Shown in pieces: positions 19,334 to 29,315 of a DNA stretch of 64,000 bases. A program made the position numbers and the translations under genes. The DNA comes from Sphingomonas sp. 7/4-4 (GTDB lineage Bacteria > Pseudomonadota > Alphaproteobacteria > Sphingomonadales > Sphingomonadaceae). The stretch is taken from positions 1,240,001-1,304,000 of the forward strand of contig NZ_CP115960.1 of NCBI RefSeq assembly GCF_027941955.1, in the 5' to 3' direction. The notes under the pieces are model-generated. The model made no database searches. It was not told where the DNA came from and saw only the letters and a list, made by a program, of their open reading frames with translations. The first letter of the stretch is position 1. Each line of letters opens with the position of its first letter.

Positions 19334-19845
19334 GCGGCCAGAGCCGACAGATCGGCGCGCGTGTTGATGTTGACCAGCGCGAGCCGCGCATCGGGCACGC
19401 GGATCGCGCCGGTATGCGCGATCCAGCCGCCGATCGCGCGATGCCCCCGCTCCAGATGCGCATCGAGCGCCGACCCGAGCCGCGTCGGCCAGAAGCCGAT
19501 CGCATGCTGCGACAACAGCACCCGCGCCTCGCTTCCCTCGAGCATGGCCCGCAGGTTGCCCGGCAAAGGATGGACATCGACAGGCACGCACAGCACGGCA
19601 TCGAACCCGGGGTAATGCAACGCCGCGTTGAGCCCGCCCAGCGGCCCCGCATCGGCACCAGGCCGATCCGGTAGCGAAGCAAGTCCCGACCACTCCCGCC
19701 CGCAAACGACCAGATCGTCCACTTGCCCGCGCAGCGCCTCGACGCAATGCGCGATCAGGCAGCGCCCTTCGTGCACCGCCAATACCTTGTCGCTGCCGAA
19801 CCGCCGCGACTTGCCGCCGGCGAGGATCGCGCCGAGCACCCGCAT
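19330..19845 (-). CDS. mobA: Molybdenum cofactor guanylyltransferase MobA
   Basis: Attaches GMP to molybdopterin to form the MGD cofactor used by nitrate reductases. 171 residues, on the short side. The nucleotide-binding signature ILAGGKSRRFGSDK is at residues 7-20, with GADAGPLGGLNAAL at about 70 and CVPVDVHPLP (metal-binding aspartate region) at about 90. Its ATG overlaps the cobA TGA by one base (TGATG). As last gene of the nitrate operon it supplies cofactor to NasA, together with MoaA at 4.7 kb. Confidence 0.9.
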   Translation of the reverse strand: MRVLGAILAGGKSRRFGSDKVLAVHEGRCLIAHCVEALRGQVDDLVVCGREWSGLASLPDRPGADAGPLGGLNAALHYPGFDAVLCVPVDVHPLPGNLRAMLEGSEARVLLSQHAIGFWPTRLGSALDAHLERGHRAIGGWIAHTGAIRVPDARLALVNINTRADLSALAA

Positions 19846-20624
19846 CAGCGGTGCGCCTGTGCCGCGATCTGCGCGATCTCGGCCGCGTCGTTCTGGCGGA
19901 CCGCTTCGCCGACGAGGATCAGGGTCGGCTTGTTTTCGGCCACCGTCTGCACCGCCAGCGGCAGCAGATCGAGCCGAGTGCGCAGGCAACGTTCGGTGGC
20001 CAGACTGACGTCGCAGGCGATCAGCACCGGCGTCTTCGGATCGAGCCCGTGCGCGATCAGGTTGCGGCTGATATCGTTCGCTGCCGATCGCCCCATGTAG
20101 AAGGCGGTGGTGCAGGCCGGATCGGCAAGCTGCGCCCAGTCGAGATCGAGCGGCTCGCCGGCGCGGGCATGCGCGGTGACGAACTGCACCCGCCGCGCAA
20201 GTCCACGCAGCGACAGCGAGATGCCCGCCGAGGCGGCCGCCGCGCTCGCCGCTGTTACGCCGGGGCAAATCCGCGCACGCACGCCGATTTCGGCCAGTGC
20301 CGCCATTTCCTCCATCGAACGCCCGAACATCGAGGGGTCGCCGCCCTTCAGCCGCACCACGCGCTCACCCGCCAGCGCCGCCTCGACGAGCAATGCGTCG
20401 ATCGTGCCCTGATCCTTCGAGTGCCGTCCCGATCGCTTGCCCACCGGCACCTTGCGCACATGATCGGGGATCAGCGCCAGCACGCCCTCGCCCACCAGCG
20501 CATCGTAGAACACCACGCTCGCCGCGCGCAGCAGGCGCTCAGCCTTGCGCGTGAGCAGATCGGGATCGCCCGGCCCCGCGCCGACCAGCCAGACCTCGCC
20601 CAGCCCGATGCCATCCTCATGCAT
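19845..20624 (-). CDS. cobA: Uroporphyrinogen-III C-methyltransferase
   Basis: SAM-dependent methylation of uroporphyrinogen III to precorrin-2, the entry to siroheme, which NirB needs. 259 residues. Family motifs: VWLVGAGPGDPDLLT (about 10), YDALVGEGVL, VRLKGGDPSMFGR (about 90), CPGVTAASAAAASAGI (about 120). It is a stand-alone methyltransferase without the CysG dehydrogenase/ferrochelatase half, so those steps are encoded elsewhere. The start lies 8 nt inside the nasA 3' end. Confidence 0.92.
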   Translation of the reverse strand: MHEDGIGLGEVWLVGAGPGDPDLLTRKAERLLRAASVVFYDALVGEGVLALIPDHVRKVPVGKRSGRHSKDQGTIDALLVEAALAGERVVRLKGGDPSMFGRSMEEMAALAEIGVRARICPGVTAASAAAASAGISLSLRGLARRVQFVTAHARAGEPLDLDWAQLADPACTTAFYMGRSAANDISRNLIAHGLDPKTPVLIACDVSLATERCLRTRLDLLPLAVQTVAENKPTLILVGEAVRQNDAAEIAQIAAQAHR

Positions 20625-23203
20625 TGGCGACGCTCCTGTTCTGCTCGATCAACCGGCGGATCGCCGGGCGGCACGAGCCGCAATTGGTGCCGGCCGAAAG
20701 CGCCGCGCCGACAGCCTCGACGCTGGTCAGTTGCTGGCTGGCGACTGCACTGACGATCGTCTTCAGCCCAACGTCGAAGCACAGGCAGACGATCGGTCCG
20801 CGATCCTCGCGCGCGCCCGGCGGTGCGCCCGCCAGCACGGCCGGGCTCGCCGCCTCGCCGATCTGCGCGATCAGCCACTCGCGCGACGGCAACAGCCCCT
20901 CGCGCGTGACGAACAGCGCCGCGGCAAGCTTGCCGTCTTTCAGCACGGCCACGCGCCGCGACCCGCGCGCGCGATCGACTGCCTCGACACGCTCGCCCTT
21001 GGGCAGCAGCGCGTCGAGCTGCACCGGATCGCCCTGACCGGCGAGCTCGTACAGCACGCCTCCGGCGACCTGCACGCGCGTCGCCCACAGGCAATCGGGC
21101 TGCTTCACTTCGCCTGTCGCGAGCAGGAAGCCGCGCCATTCGATCGCCACCGGCGCGATCGTGGCCGGCGTGGACTTGAACCCGGGCTGCCCCGAATGCG
21201 GATCGACCAGCGGCCGCGGCAACAGCCCGGTGCGCCCGCCGGTCGATTGTTGATCGGTCCAGTGGATCGGCACGAACAATTCGCCGCGGCGCTGGCCGGT
21301 GCTGAGCGTGACACGGAACACGCTGTCGCCCTGCGGAGTCGACACGCGCGCCAGTCCGCGGTCGGCCAGGCCCAGCTCCACGGCATCGTCGGGATGCACC
21401 TCGACCAGCGGCTCGTCGCGGTGCCGGGCGAGCTTCGGGCTCAGCCCGGTGCGCGTCATCGTGTGCCAGTGATCGCGGTAGCGCCCGGTGTTGAGCGTCA
21501 GCGGCCATTTGGCGAGCGGATCCTGCAGCGTCATCTGCTGCACCGGCACCAGTCGTGCTTTTCCGTCCGGGGTCGGGAAACGTCCGTCGGCAAACGCATC
21601 GCCGCCCCAGCGGAACGGCGCGAGCGCTTCATAAGCGTGGTTGCCGATCGCCACTTGCTCGCGCAGCTCGAACAGTCTGGCGCCCTGGTTCTGATAGGCC
21701 GAGAGCCGGGCATGCTCGCGGAAGATCTCGGCGGGGCGATCATAGGGAAAGGCCGTGCGCCACCCCATCCGGCGCGCGACCTGCGTGACGATCCACCAAT
21801 CAGGCCTCGCTTCGCCGGGCAGATCGAGCACGGCGCGCTGACGGCTGATCCGCCGCTCCGAATTGGTGACCGTGCCGTCCTTCTCGCCCCAGGCGGCGGC
21901 GGGCAGGCGGACATGCGCGAACTTGCTGGTGTCAGTATCGGTGACAACATCCGAGACGACGACGAAGGGGCATGCCGCCAGCGCCTCGCGCACGCGGCCG
22001 GCATCGGGCATCGAAACCGCCGGATTGGTCGCCATCACCCACAACGCCTTGATCCGCCCCTCGCCCACCGCGCGGAACAGGTCGACTGCCTTGAGGCCCG
22101 GCTTGCACGCCATATTGGGCGCAGCCCAGAAGCGCCCGACGCGCGCGACATCGTCCGGCACGAAACCCATATGCGCCGCGAGTGTCGAGGCAAGCCCGCC
22201 GACCTCGCGCCCGCCCATCGCATTGGGCTGGCCGGTGATCGAGAAGGGCGCCGCGCCGGGCTTGCCGATCCGTCCGGTGGCGAGATGCAGGTTGACGATG
22301 GCATTGACCTGATCGGTGCCGCGCAGCGACTGGTTCACGCCCTGGCTGAACAGAGTGACCGTGCGCGGATGCGCGGCGAACAATTCGAAGAAGCGCCTGA
22401 GGTCGGCAGGCGGCAAGTCACAGGCCTTCGCCACCGACCACAGGTCGCTCCTCTCCAACCTTGTCCCAGAAATCGTCGGGTACGCTGACGCTGCGGGACA
22501 GGTAGGTCTCGTCGATCAATCCGTTGGCACGGCAATGCGCGAGCAGGCCGTTCATCAGCGCGACGTCGCTGCCCGGCTTGATCGGCAGATGCAGATCGGC
22601 CTCGTCGGCAGTCTCGGTGCGCCGCGGATCGATCACCACCAACTTCGCGCCGGCGTCGCAACGCGCGCGGATACGCTGATAGACCACGGGATGGCACCAG
22701 GCGGTATTCGAACCGACCAGCACGAACAGATCGGCTGCGTCGAAATCGTCGTAGCTCGCCGGCACCACATCCTCGCCGAATGCGCGGGTGTGGCCGGCGA
22801 CTGCGCTCGACATGCACAGCCGCGAATTGGTGTCGATGTTCGCCGAGCCGATGAACCCCTTCATCAGCTTGTTGGCGACGTAATAATCCTCGGTGAGCAA
22901 CTGGCCCGAGACGTAGAATGCGACACTGTCGGGCCCGTGCTCGGCGATCGTCTGGCGGAAGCGCTTTGCCACCAGATCGAGTGCCTTGTCCCAGCTTGCC
23001 CGGCGATTGCCGATCACGGGAAAGAGCAGCCGGCCCTCCAACCCCACGGTCTCACCGAGATGCGTGCCCTTGGAACAGAGCCGGCCGTAATTGGCGGGAT
23101 GCTCGGGATCGCCCTTGATCTCAACCGAGCGCGCGCCGGTGCGCGTTGCGAGAATGCCGCAGCCGACGCCGCAATAAGCGCAGGTGGTGCGGACAACACT
23201 CAA
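20617..23203 (-). CDS. nasA: Assimilatory nitrate reductase catalytic subunit
   Basis: Reduces nitrate to nitrite in the cytoplasm with Mo-bisMGD and FeS centres. About 861 residues after repair. N-terminal [4Fe-4S] motif CAYCGVGCG plus GRLCSKG (residues 8-50), molybdopterin oxidoreductase domain, dinucleotide-binding C-terminal part (GELFVPIHWTDQ), and an extra C-terminal BFD-like [2Fe-2S] domain (VCLCFDVG ... GTNCGSCRPAIRRLI), as in NasA of many proteobacteria. The start is TTG at 23203, preceded by AGGGGAGG that belongs to the neighbouring repeat. One extra base near 22460 (AAGGTTGGAG) breaks the frame; removing it gives FWDKVERSDLWSVAKACD. Confidence 0.92.
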
Positions 23204-23204
23204 A

Positions 23205-23372
23205 AGCCCCTCCCCTTCAGGAGTATCGGGCCGGTCAGGCTCCCAGCCTGACCTAAATCGCGCGGGGCGCGATTTACCCGATACTGGGTTGGGGTGGGGG
23301 CTGTACTGGCGAGGGAAGGTCTCGGTGAGACACCTGCCCCACCCCCAACCCCTCCCCTGAAGGGGAGGGGCT
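23205..23372. repeat. Cloverleaf-type palindromic element with 16-bp inverted termini
   Basis: 168 bp between nirD and nasA. The ends AGCCCCTCCCCTTCAG (23205-23220) and CTGAAGGGGAGGGGCT (23357-23372) are exact reverse complements. Inside, AGTATCGGG (23222-23230) pairs with CCCGATACT (23277-23285) and encloses two 9-bp hairpins (23233-23253 and 23254-23276) with almost no linker, a three-way junction. It may be a MITE-like or REP-like element. In the operon transcript its end supplies the nasA ribosome binding site. Confidence 0.75.
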
Positions 23373-23387
23373 TATATATCGCAATCC

Positions 23388-23726
23388 TCACGCCGCCGCC
23401 TTCATCGCACCCGCGCGGCAGATCAGCACCCGCCCGGCGTTGATCTTGACCGGAATCACCGGCGTGCACCCCTTGTCGCCGCCCTGCGCCTCGCCGGTCC
23501 GCAGTGCGATGTTCCAATTGTGCAGTGGGCAGGCGACGCTGTGGCCGTGGACGATGCCCTGGCTCAGCGGCCCGCCCTTGTGCGGGCAGCGATTGACCAG
23601 TGCGAAGACCTGATTGTCGCCGGTGCGGAACACAGCGATCTCCTCGCCTCCGTCCACGGGCACGGTGCGGCTGCCGCGCACCGGGATTTCGTTCAGCCAG
23701 CCGATGTCGAGCCATTCGCCGATCAT
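23388..23726 (-). CDS. nirD: Nitrite reductase [NAD(P)H] small subunit NirD
   Basis: 112 residues with a Rieske-type [2Fe-2S] fold: CPHKGGPLSQGIVHG (residues about 48-62) and CPLHNWNI (about 67). It is the small partner of NirB for reduction of nitrite to ammonium. The ATG at 23724-23726 overlaps the nirB stop (ATGA), fixing the start. Confidence 0.92.
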   Translation of the reverse strand: MIGEWLDIGWLNEIPVRGSRTVPVDGGEEIAVFRTGDNQVFALVNRCPHKGGPLSQGIVHGHSVACPLHNWNIALRTGEAQGGDKGCTPVIPVKINAGRVLICRAGAMKAAA

Positions 23727-26247
23727 GCGATTTCCTCCAGACGGGGTTTGAATGCGGCCATATGCGCGTGCTGCTCGCGCGCCTCGCCGGAGGCGCGTTC
23801 GGCCCAGGGATCGTCCTGGCTGAAGGTCTGTGAGTGCCAGAAGCGCGCCGCCATCGCATCGCGGGTTTCGGTGTCCTCGACGATGCGATCCTTGAGGTAT
23901 TGCAACCCGACGCGCTCGATCCACGGCGCGGTGCGCTCGAGATAGCGTGCTTCCTCGCGGTAGAGCTGCACGAAGGCGGCGGCATAATGCATCGCCTCTT
24001 CCTCGGTCGCGACTTTCACCAGCAGGTCGGTCACGCGGACATGGATGCCGCCATTACCGCCGACATGAAGCTCGTAGCCGGAGTCGACGCAGACCACGCC
24101 GAAATCCTTGATCGTCGCCTCGGCGCAATTCCGCGGGCAGCCCGAGACCGCCATCTTGAACTTGTGCGGCATCCAGCTGCCCCAGAAGCCGCGCTCGAGC
24201 TTGACGCCCAGCCCGGTCGAATCCTGCGTGCCGAAGCGGCACCATTCGGAGCCGACACAGGTCTTCACGGTGCGCAGCGCCTTGCCATAAGCGTGGCCGG
24301 AGACCATTCCCGCGGCGTTGAGATCGGCCCAGACCGCCGGCAGGTCCTCCTTCTTGATCCCGAAGATGTCGAGCCGCTGGCCGCCGGTCACCTTGACCAT
24401 CGGGGCGTTGTACTTCTCGACCACGTCGGCGATCGCGCGCAGCTCGGTGGGGTTGGTGAGCCCGCCCCACATCCGCGGGACGACGGAATAGGTGCCGTCC
24501 TTCTGGATGTTGGCGTGCATGCGCTCGTTCACGAAGCGGCTTTGCTGATCGTCGACATATTCGCCCGGCAATGCACAGAGCAGATAGTAATTGAGCGCGG
24601 GGCGGCACGAGGAACAGCCGTCTGGCGTCGACCAGTGCAGCATCTGCATCACTTCGGGGATCGAACGCATTCCCTGCGCGACGATCTCGCGGCGGACGTC
24701 GTCGTGGCCGAAGCTGGTGCATTTGCACATCGTCTTGGGGCCGGCCTGGACTTCGTCGCCCAGCGTCAGCGCGAGGAGGTTCTCGACCAGCCCGGTGCAC
24801 GAGCCGCAGCTTGCCGAGGCCTTGCAGCCGGCGCGCACTGCGTCGAGGCTGCACGCGCCCTTCTCGATGCAGGCAACCACCTGGCCCTTGGAGACGCCGT
24901 TGCAGCCGCAGATCTCGGCATCGTCCGAGAGCGCCGCAACGGCCGCCTTAGGGTCCGCGGCGCCCCTCCCTGGGCGAAGGCCTGGCCGAAGATCAGCACG
25001 TCGCGGAGCTGGGAAACGTCCTCTTGGCGTTTGAGCAGGTCGAAATACCAGCTGCCGTCGCCGGTATCGCCGTAGAGCACCGCGCCGACGATGCGGTCGT
25101 CCTTGACGACCACGCGCTTGTAGACGCCGCGGCTGGCGTCGCGCAGCACGATGTCCTCGGCGCCGTCGCCGCCGGAGAAATCGCCCGCCGAGAAGACGTC
25201 GATCCCCGAGACCTTGAGCTTGGTCGAGGTGACCGAGCCCTTGTAGCCGCTATGCTTCTCGACCAGCCCGTCGGCGAGCGCGCGGCACATCTCCCAGAGC
25301 GGGGCGACGAGGCCATAGACCTGTCCGGCATGCTCGACGCACTCGCCGACCGCGAGGACGTTGGCGTCGCTGGTCACCATGTGATCGTCGACCTGGATGC
25401 CGCGGCCGACCGCGAGGCCGGCCTCGCGAGCCAGCGCGGTGTTCGGGCGGATGCCCACTGCCATCACCACGAGGCTGGCGGGGATCACCCGGCCGTCCTT
25501 CAGCTTGACGCCTTCGACGGCATCGGTGCCGAGGATTTCGGCAGTGTCCGCCCCGGTCAAGATCGTCTGCCCGCGCGCCTCGAGCGCCGACTTGAGCAGC
25601 CAGCCCGCCGCTTCGTCGAGCTGGCGCTCCATCAACGTCGGCATCAAATGGAGCACGGTGACCTTCATGCCGCGCAGGCTGAGCCCGTGCGCGGCCTCGA
25701 GCCCGAGCAGCCCGCCGCCGATCACCACTGCGGCGCCGCCCCCATTCGCCTTTCCAGCTTCCGCCGCGGCGAGCATCGCGTCGACGTCGCTCATGTCGCG
25801 GAAGCTGATCACGCCGGGCAGATCCTTGCCGGGCACCGGGATGATGAAGGGATCCGATCCGGTGGCGATCAGCAATTTGTCATAGCCGAGCGTGCGGCCG
25901 TTCCGCGAGGAGATCGTCTTGCCCATGCGATCGATCGCAGTCACGGGATCGCTCGCGATCAGCTCGATACCATTGTCGCGGTACCAGTCGAGCCCGTTGA
26001 TCACGATCTCGTCAAAGGTCTTCTCGCCCGCGAGCACCGGCGAGAGCATGATCCGATTGTAGTTCACATGCGGCTCGGCGCCGAAGATCGTCACGCGGTA
26101 GCGGTTCGGATCGCGCGCCAGCAATTCCTCGACCGCGCGGCATCCCGCCATGCCGTTGCCGACCACCACGAGATGCTCGCGGCGCACGGGCACGCCGGGA
26201 GCCCCTTGCGCCGCCTCGCCGGTCCATTCTTCGCCAATCAGCTCCAT
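23723..26247 (-). CDS. nirB: Nitrite reductase [NAD(P)H] large subunit NirB
   Basis: Six-electron reduction of nitrite to ammonium using siroheme, [4Fe-4S] and FAD. About 841 residues. Order: FAD/NAD(P) domain (VVVGNGMAGCRAVEELL, about 30; AVVIGGGLLGLEAAHGL, about 155), BFD-like [2Fe-2S] (about 430-490, EICGCNGVSKGQV and ASCGSCTGLV), nitrite/sulfite half domain, siroheme ligands SEWCRFG and SGCPRNCAEA (about 640-690). One G missing in the run near 24965 breaks it; repair gives FAQGGGAADPKAA. The start at 26247 sits 19 nt after a strong intrinsic terminator, so expression must depend on antitermination. Confidence 0.94.
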
Positions 26248-26265
26248 GCTCAAGCTCCAGAACGC

Positions 26266-26315
26266 AAAAAACCGCCATGCGGGCCGCTGGAAAAATCCAG
26301 CGCCTGCATGGCGGC
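26266..26315 (-). terminator. Attenuator terminator in the nirB leader
   Basis: Minus-strand stem CCGCCATGC/GCATGGCGG (26306-26314 with 26272-26280) enclosing a second stem CGCTGG/CCAGCG, followed by six T (26271-26266). It stands only 19 nt before the nirB ATG and downstream of paired hexaloops, the layout of a processive antitermination switch. Confidence 0.85.
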
Positions 26316-26363
26316 CTTGCCAATTCACCCTGACCGGCAGTTGCCGATCGATGCACCGCCGGT

Positions 26364-26413
26364 TCCCGACCCTGGGAGCGGCAGCTATGTCTCGTTCGGG
26401 CGTCCTTGCCCGA
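26364..26413 (-). promoter_or_regulatory. ANTAR (NasT) target: paired hexaloop hairpins before nirB
   Basis: In the nirB leader RNA the first hairpin is TCGGGC-AAGGAC-GCCCGA (26413-26396): six perfect pairs and a six-base loop with A at 1 and G at 4. The second, TCCC-AGGGTC-GGGA (26377-26364), again has a hexaloop with A1 and G4 and is extended by CCG/CGG across a small internal loop. Two hexaloops with A1 and G4 are the known recognition motif of ANTAR proteins, and nasT is encoded in the same locus. Confidence 0.8.
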
Positions 26414-26500
26414 TCGGCGCCATGATGCTGATCTCGCGCGGACTTGTTCAAGTGCGAATTTTGCATTGCAGCAAATGAGCCGGTGAACCGCGCTCCAAAC

Positions 26501-26583
26501 CGTCACCCCGGCGAAAGCCGGGGCCCAGAGTTTCTGTGCCGTGTCGTTCGCGACTCTGGATCCCGGCTTTCGCCGGGATGACG
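26501..26583. repeat. 83-bp dispersed palindromic repeat, copy 1
   Basis: Begins CGTCACCCCGGCGAAAGCCG and ends in the inverted CGGCTTTCGCCGGGATGACG. Between are GGCCCAGAG and CTCTGGATCC arms. It lies between the porin gene and the nirB leader. Related copies are at 34558, 35765, 48081 and 51889. Confidence 0.85.
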
Positions 26584-26590
26584 AAGAAAG

Positions 26591-27790
26591 TTAAAGCGCC
26601 CAATCGAGCTGCAGCCACAGCTTCCTGGTGTCGGTAGCGAACAGGTCCGCATTGTAATCGGCGTAGCGCACCGAAACCGTCGTCTTGCCCAATTTGCCGC
26701 TGGCGAGCAGATCGAGCTCGTCGCCATAATGGCGCACCAGCCGGTCGCTTTCGAAGCGATGATAGACCGCCTGCAGCGACACGCCCTTGAACGGCCCCGC
26801 GGCCTTCCAGCCATAGCCGAGGCTGCCATAGAGATCGCGCACGCCGTCGGGCGGGGTGGACAGGAACCTGTTGGCCCAGCCCTCGAACTTGACATTGCTG
26901 CCTAGCGGAAACTGGAAGGAAGTCAGCGCCACGCCCTTGTCGGCGCCGAGCACTTCATAGCCGGCGCCCAGCTTGAACCCGGAAACCTCCAGCCCGGCAT
27001 CGAGCAGATAATAGTCCGCGCGATAGTCGTTGGGATTGTGCCCATATTCGGACTGGGTCGCATAGCTCGCCTGGTACGAGAGCTTCGCCGCCGCCGACAG
27101 CTTCTGCGCTCCCGCCAGCCGCACGCCATAGCTCTGGCTCGACAGCCGATAGCCCTGCACCGCGGCCTCGTCCTGATCGATCAGATAGGCGAAGCCGGTG
27201 AGTGTCCCGACCGGCGTCGCGTACGACAAATTGGCGAAGACATTGTCGCCGCCGATCCCCGGTGGCCGCGCGCCATTGCCCTCGACGCCCCAGACCGTCC
27301 GCACGTCCCAGGCGTAGCTGACATCGGCCTTGAGGCCCTTGAGCGGGGTGAGTTCGACCCGCACCGCGTCGAAGGTCTGGCTATTCTGGCGGAAAGCGCC
27401 GTTCCCGACGAAGCGCTCATCGTCGAGTGCGATCCGCTGCCGCCCGGCAGTGACCGCGAACGCCTTGGTCTTGTACTGGATCTGGGCGCGGTAGAGCGCG
27501 ATATTCTCCGGATCCGCCACCAGCGGCCGCGTCGCGGCGCCGTGGAGCCCGTCATAAAACTCGTCGATCACCGCCATCGTGCCCTGCGCCTCGACCAAAG
27601 CGGTCCACGGCCCGGTGGAGGCCTGCACGCCCGCGCGCACCCGCACCGTCAGCGCTTCGGCATCCTCGGCCAGCCCGTCCTGCTCGCCATGTTCGTAACG
27701 CACGCGCGCCTCGACCAGCGGCTTGATCTCCTGGGCGCACGCCGGCCCCGCAACGGCCAGACCGGCCGCCGTAAACAACGTGAATTTCAT
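26591..27790 (-). CDS. Outer-membrane porin, alginate-export (AlgE-like) family
   Basis: 399 residues, intact. Signal peptide MKFTLFTAAGLAVAGPACA-QE, then a beta-barrel with repeated amphipathic strands (VEARVRYEHGEQ, ALYRAQIQYKTKAFAVTAGRQRIALDDERFVGN). The GRQ-I-LDDxRFxGN pattern is characteristic of the alginate-export-type porins. It ends with Leu-Gln-Leu-Asp-Trp-Ala-Leu. It lies 46 bp downstream of narK and upstream of nirB, so in this operon it probably admits nitrate or nitrite across the outer membrane; that is inference from position. Confidence 0.78.
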   Translation of the reverse strand: MKFTLFTAAGLAVAGPACAQEIKPLVEARVRYEHGEQDGLAEDAEALTVRVRAGVQASTGPWTALVEAQGTMAVIDEFYDGLHGAATRPLVADPENIALYRAQIQYKTKAFAVTAGRQRIALDDERFVGNGAFRQNSQTFDAVRVELTPLKGLKADVSYAWDVRTVWGVEGNGARPPGIGGDNVFANLSYATPVGTLTGFAYLIDQDEAAVQGYRLSSQSYGVRLAGAQKLSAAAKLSYQASYATQSEYGHNPNDYRADYYLLDAGLEVSGFKLGAGYEVLGADKGVALTSFQFPLGSNVKFEGWANRFLSTPPDGVRDLYGSLGYGWKAAGPFKGVSLQAVYHRFESDRLVRHYGDELDLLASGKLGKTTVSVRYADYNADLFATDTRKLWLQLDWAL

Positions 27791-27836
27791 ATCGGTCCCC
27801 TTCTGCGGGACGGAGGCTGAGCCCCGTCCCTCGCGT

Positions 27837-29110
27837 TCAGATACGCGCGCCGCTGGTCCAGGTCGAGCGCCAGTGCGCCTTGACCAGCAGCAGTCCGGCC
27901 AGTGCCACCAGCGCCAGCGCCGCGAAGATCAGGAACCCCGCCGAGAAGCTGCCGGTGAGCTGCTTGGCGAAACCCAGCGACGAGGCGAGATAGAAGCCGC
28001 CGATCCCGCCGGCCATGCCGACCAGCCCGGTCATCACGCCGATCTCGGCCTGGAAGCGCTGCGGCACGAGCTGGAACACCGATCCATTGCCGGTGCCGAG
28101 CGCGAGCATGGCAAGGACGAAGAGCGCCAGCGCGCTCGTCACGCTCTGGGCCATGCTGACCCCCGCCAGCGCCAGCGCCGCCACCACGAACACGCCCGAC
28201 AGCGCCTTCACGCCACCGATCCGGTCTGCCAGCGCGCCGCCCAGCGGTCGCACCAGCGATCCGGCGAACACGCAGGCCGCAGTGCAATAGCCGGCAGTGA
28301 TCGTGCTCAGCCCGAACCGATCGGTGAAGTAGATCGGCAGCGACGCCGCCAGACCGACGAACCCGCCGAAGGTGACGGCGTAGAAGCCCATCAGCCACCA
28401 CGCATCGGGCAGCTTGAGCGGCTGGAAATAGGCCGTCAGATTCTTGGGCGCGGGCGCATTGGGCGCGTCCTTCGCCATGAACATGTATGCGACGAGGACG
28501 ATCGCCAGCGGAATGCAGGCCAGTCCCAGCACCGAATTCCACCCGAAGAGCTTGGCGAGCGTCGGCGCGAACAAGGCGGCGAGCACGGTGCCCGAATTGC
28601 CCATGCCGGCAAGCCCCATCGCCTTGCCCTGGTGCTCGGGCGGATACCAGCGGCTGGCCAGCGGCAGCGCGACCGCGAAGCTCGCCCCGGCAAAGCCGAG
28701 GATCACACCAAGCGCCAACGTGCCGGCAAAGCTGTTCACGCCCATCACCCAGGCCGTGAACAACCCGACGATGACGATGACCTGGCTGATCGCCCCTGCC
28801 CTTTTGGGTCCGATCCGGTCGACCAGCAGCCCGTTGACGACGCGCAGCAGCGCGCCCGCCAGCGTCGGCGTGGCGACCATCAGCCCCTTTGCGCTGCGGT
28901 CAGCTGCAGCGTCTTGGCGATTTCGGGCGCGAGCGGCCCGAGCAGCACCCAGACCATGAACGCCAGATCGAAATAGAGGAACGCCGCGATCAATGTCGGC
29001 GTGTGCCCCGATTGCCAGAAGCTCGACTTCGCACGCGCCGGCGCCGGATCCACGTCCGCGCCGCCCCCGGCATAATCGAAACCTTCGCGCATCAGTTCTG
29101 CAATCTTCAT
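27837..29110 (-). CDS. Nitrate/nitrite MFS transporter NarK/NasA type
   Basis: Inner-membrane NNP-family transporter, about 424 residues, 12 predicted membrane segments. The nitrate signatures are GFAGASFAVALPLASRWYPPEHQGKAMGLAGMGNSG (about 120-155) and GTGNGSVFQLVPQRF (about 325). N-terminus MKIAELMREGFDYAGG, then a soluble stretch before the first segment (LIAAFLYFDLAFMVWVLLGPLA). One base missing near 28884 (CAAAGGGGCTGATG) splits it; repair gives TAAQ-(R/K)-GLMVATPTLAG. It has its own leader with terminator and hexaloops upstream. Confidence 0.9.
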
Positions 29111-29141
29111 CGCCCGAACTCCCCGGTGCCCTGCAGGCACG

Positions 29142-29190
29142 AAAAAGCCGCCTCCGGCTTCCCGCGCATGCAGGGACCGGACAGCGGCTT
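29142..29190 (-). terminator. Attenuator terminator in the narK leader
   Basis: Minus strand AAGCCGC ... GCGGCTT with an inner TCCGG/CCGGA pair, then TTTT, 32 nt before the narK ATG. It mirrors the arrangement before nirB. Confidence 0.78.
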
Positions 29191-29215
29191 TGCTGATGAT
29201 ATGGAGGAAGACCGT

Positions 29216-29258
29216 CCCGGCGCTGGGTGGCCTTCCGTGGACGCGCTACATCGCGCGT
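29216..29258 (-). promoter_or_regulatory. Probable ANTAR (NasT) target before narK
   Basis: First hairpin ACGCGC-GATGTA-GCGCGT (29258-29241): six perfect pairs and a hexaloop with G at position 4 but G, not A, at 1. Second hairpin CCC-AGCGCC-GGG (29227-29216): hexaloop with A1 and G4, extended by CC/GG across an A/AC internal loop, the same internal-loop layout as in the nirB leader. Order and spacing match the nirB leader. Confidence 0.65.
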
Positions 29259-29315
29259 TGGTTCATAGCTTCATCATTCAGAAACATTTCGCAAGTGCAA
29301 AAAACTTATCTGCGA

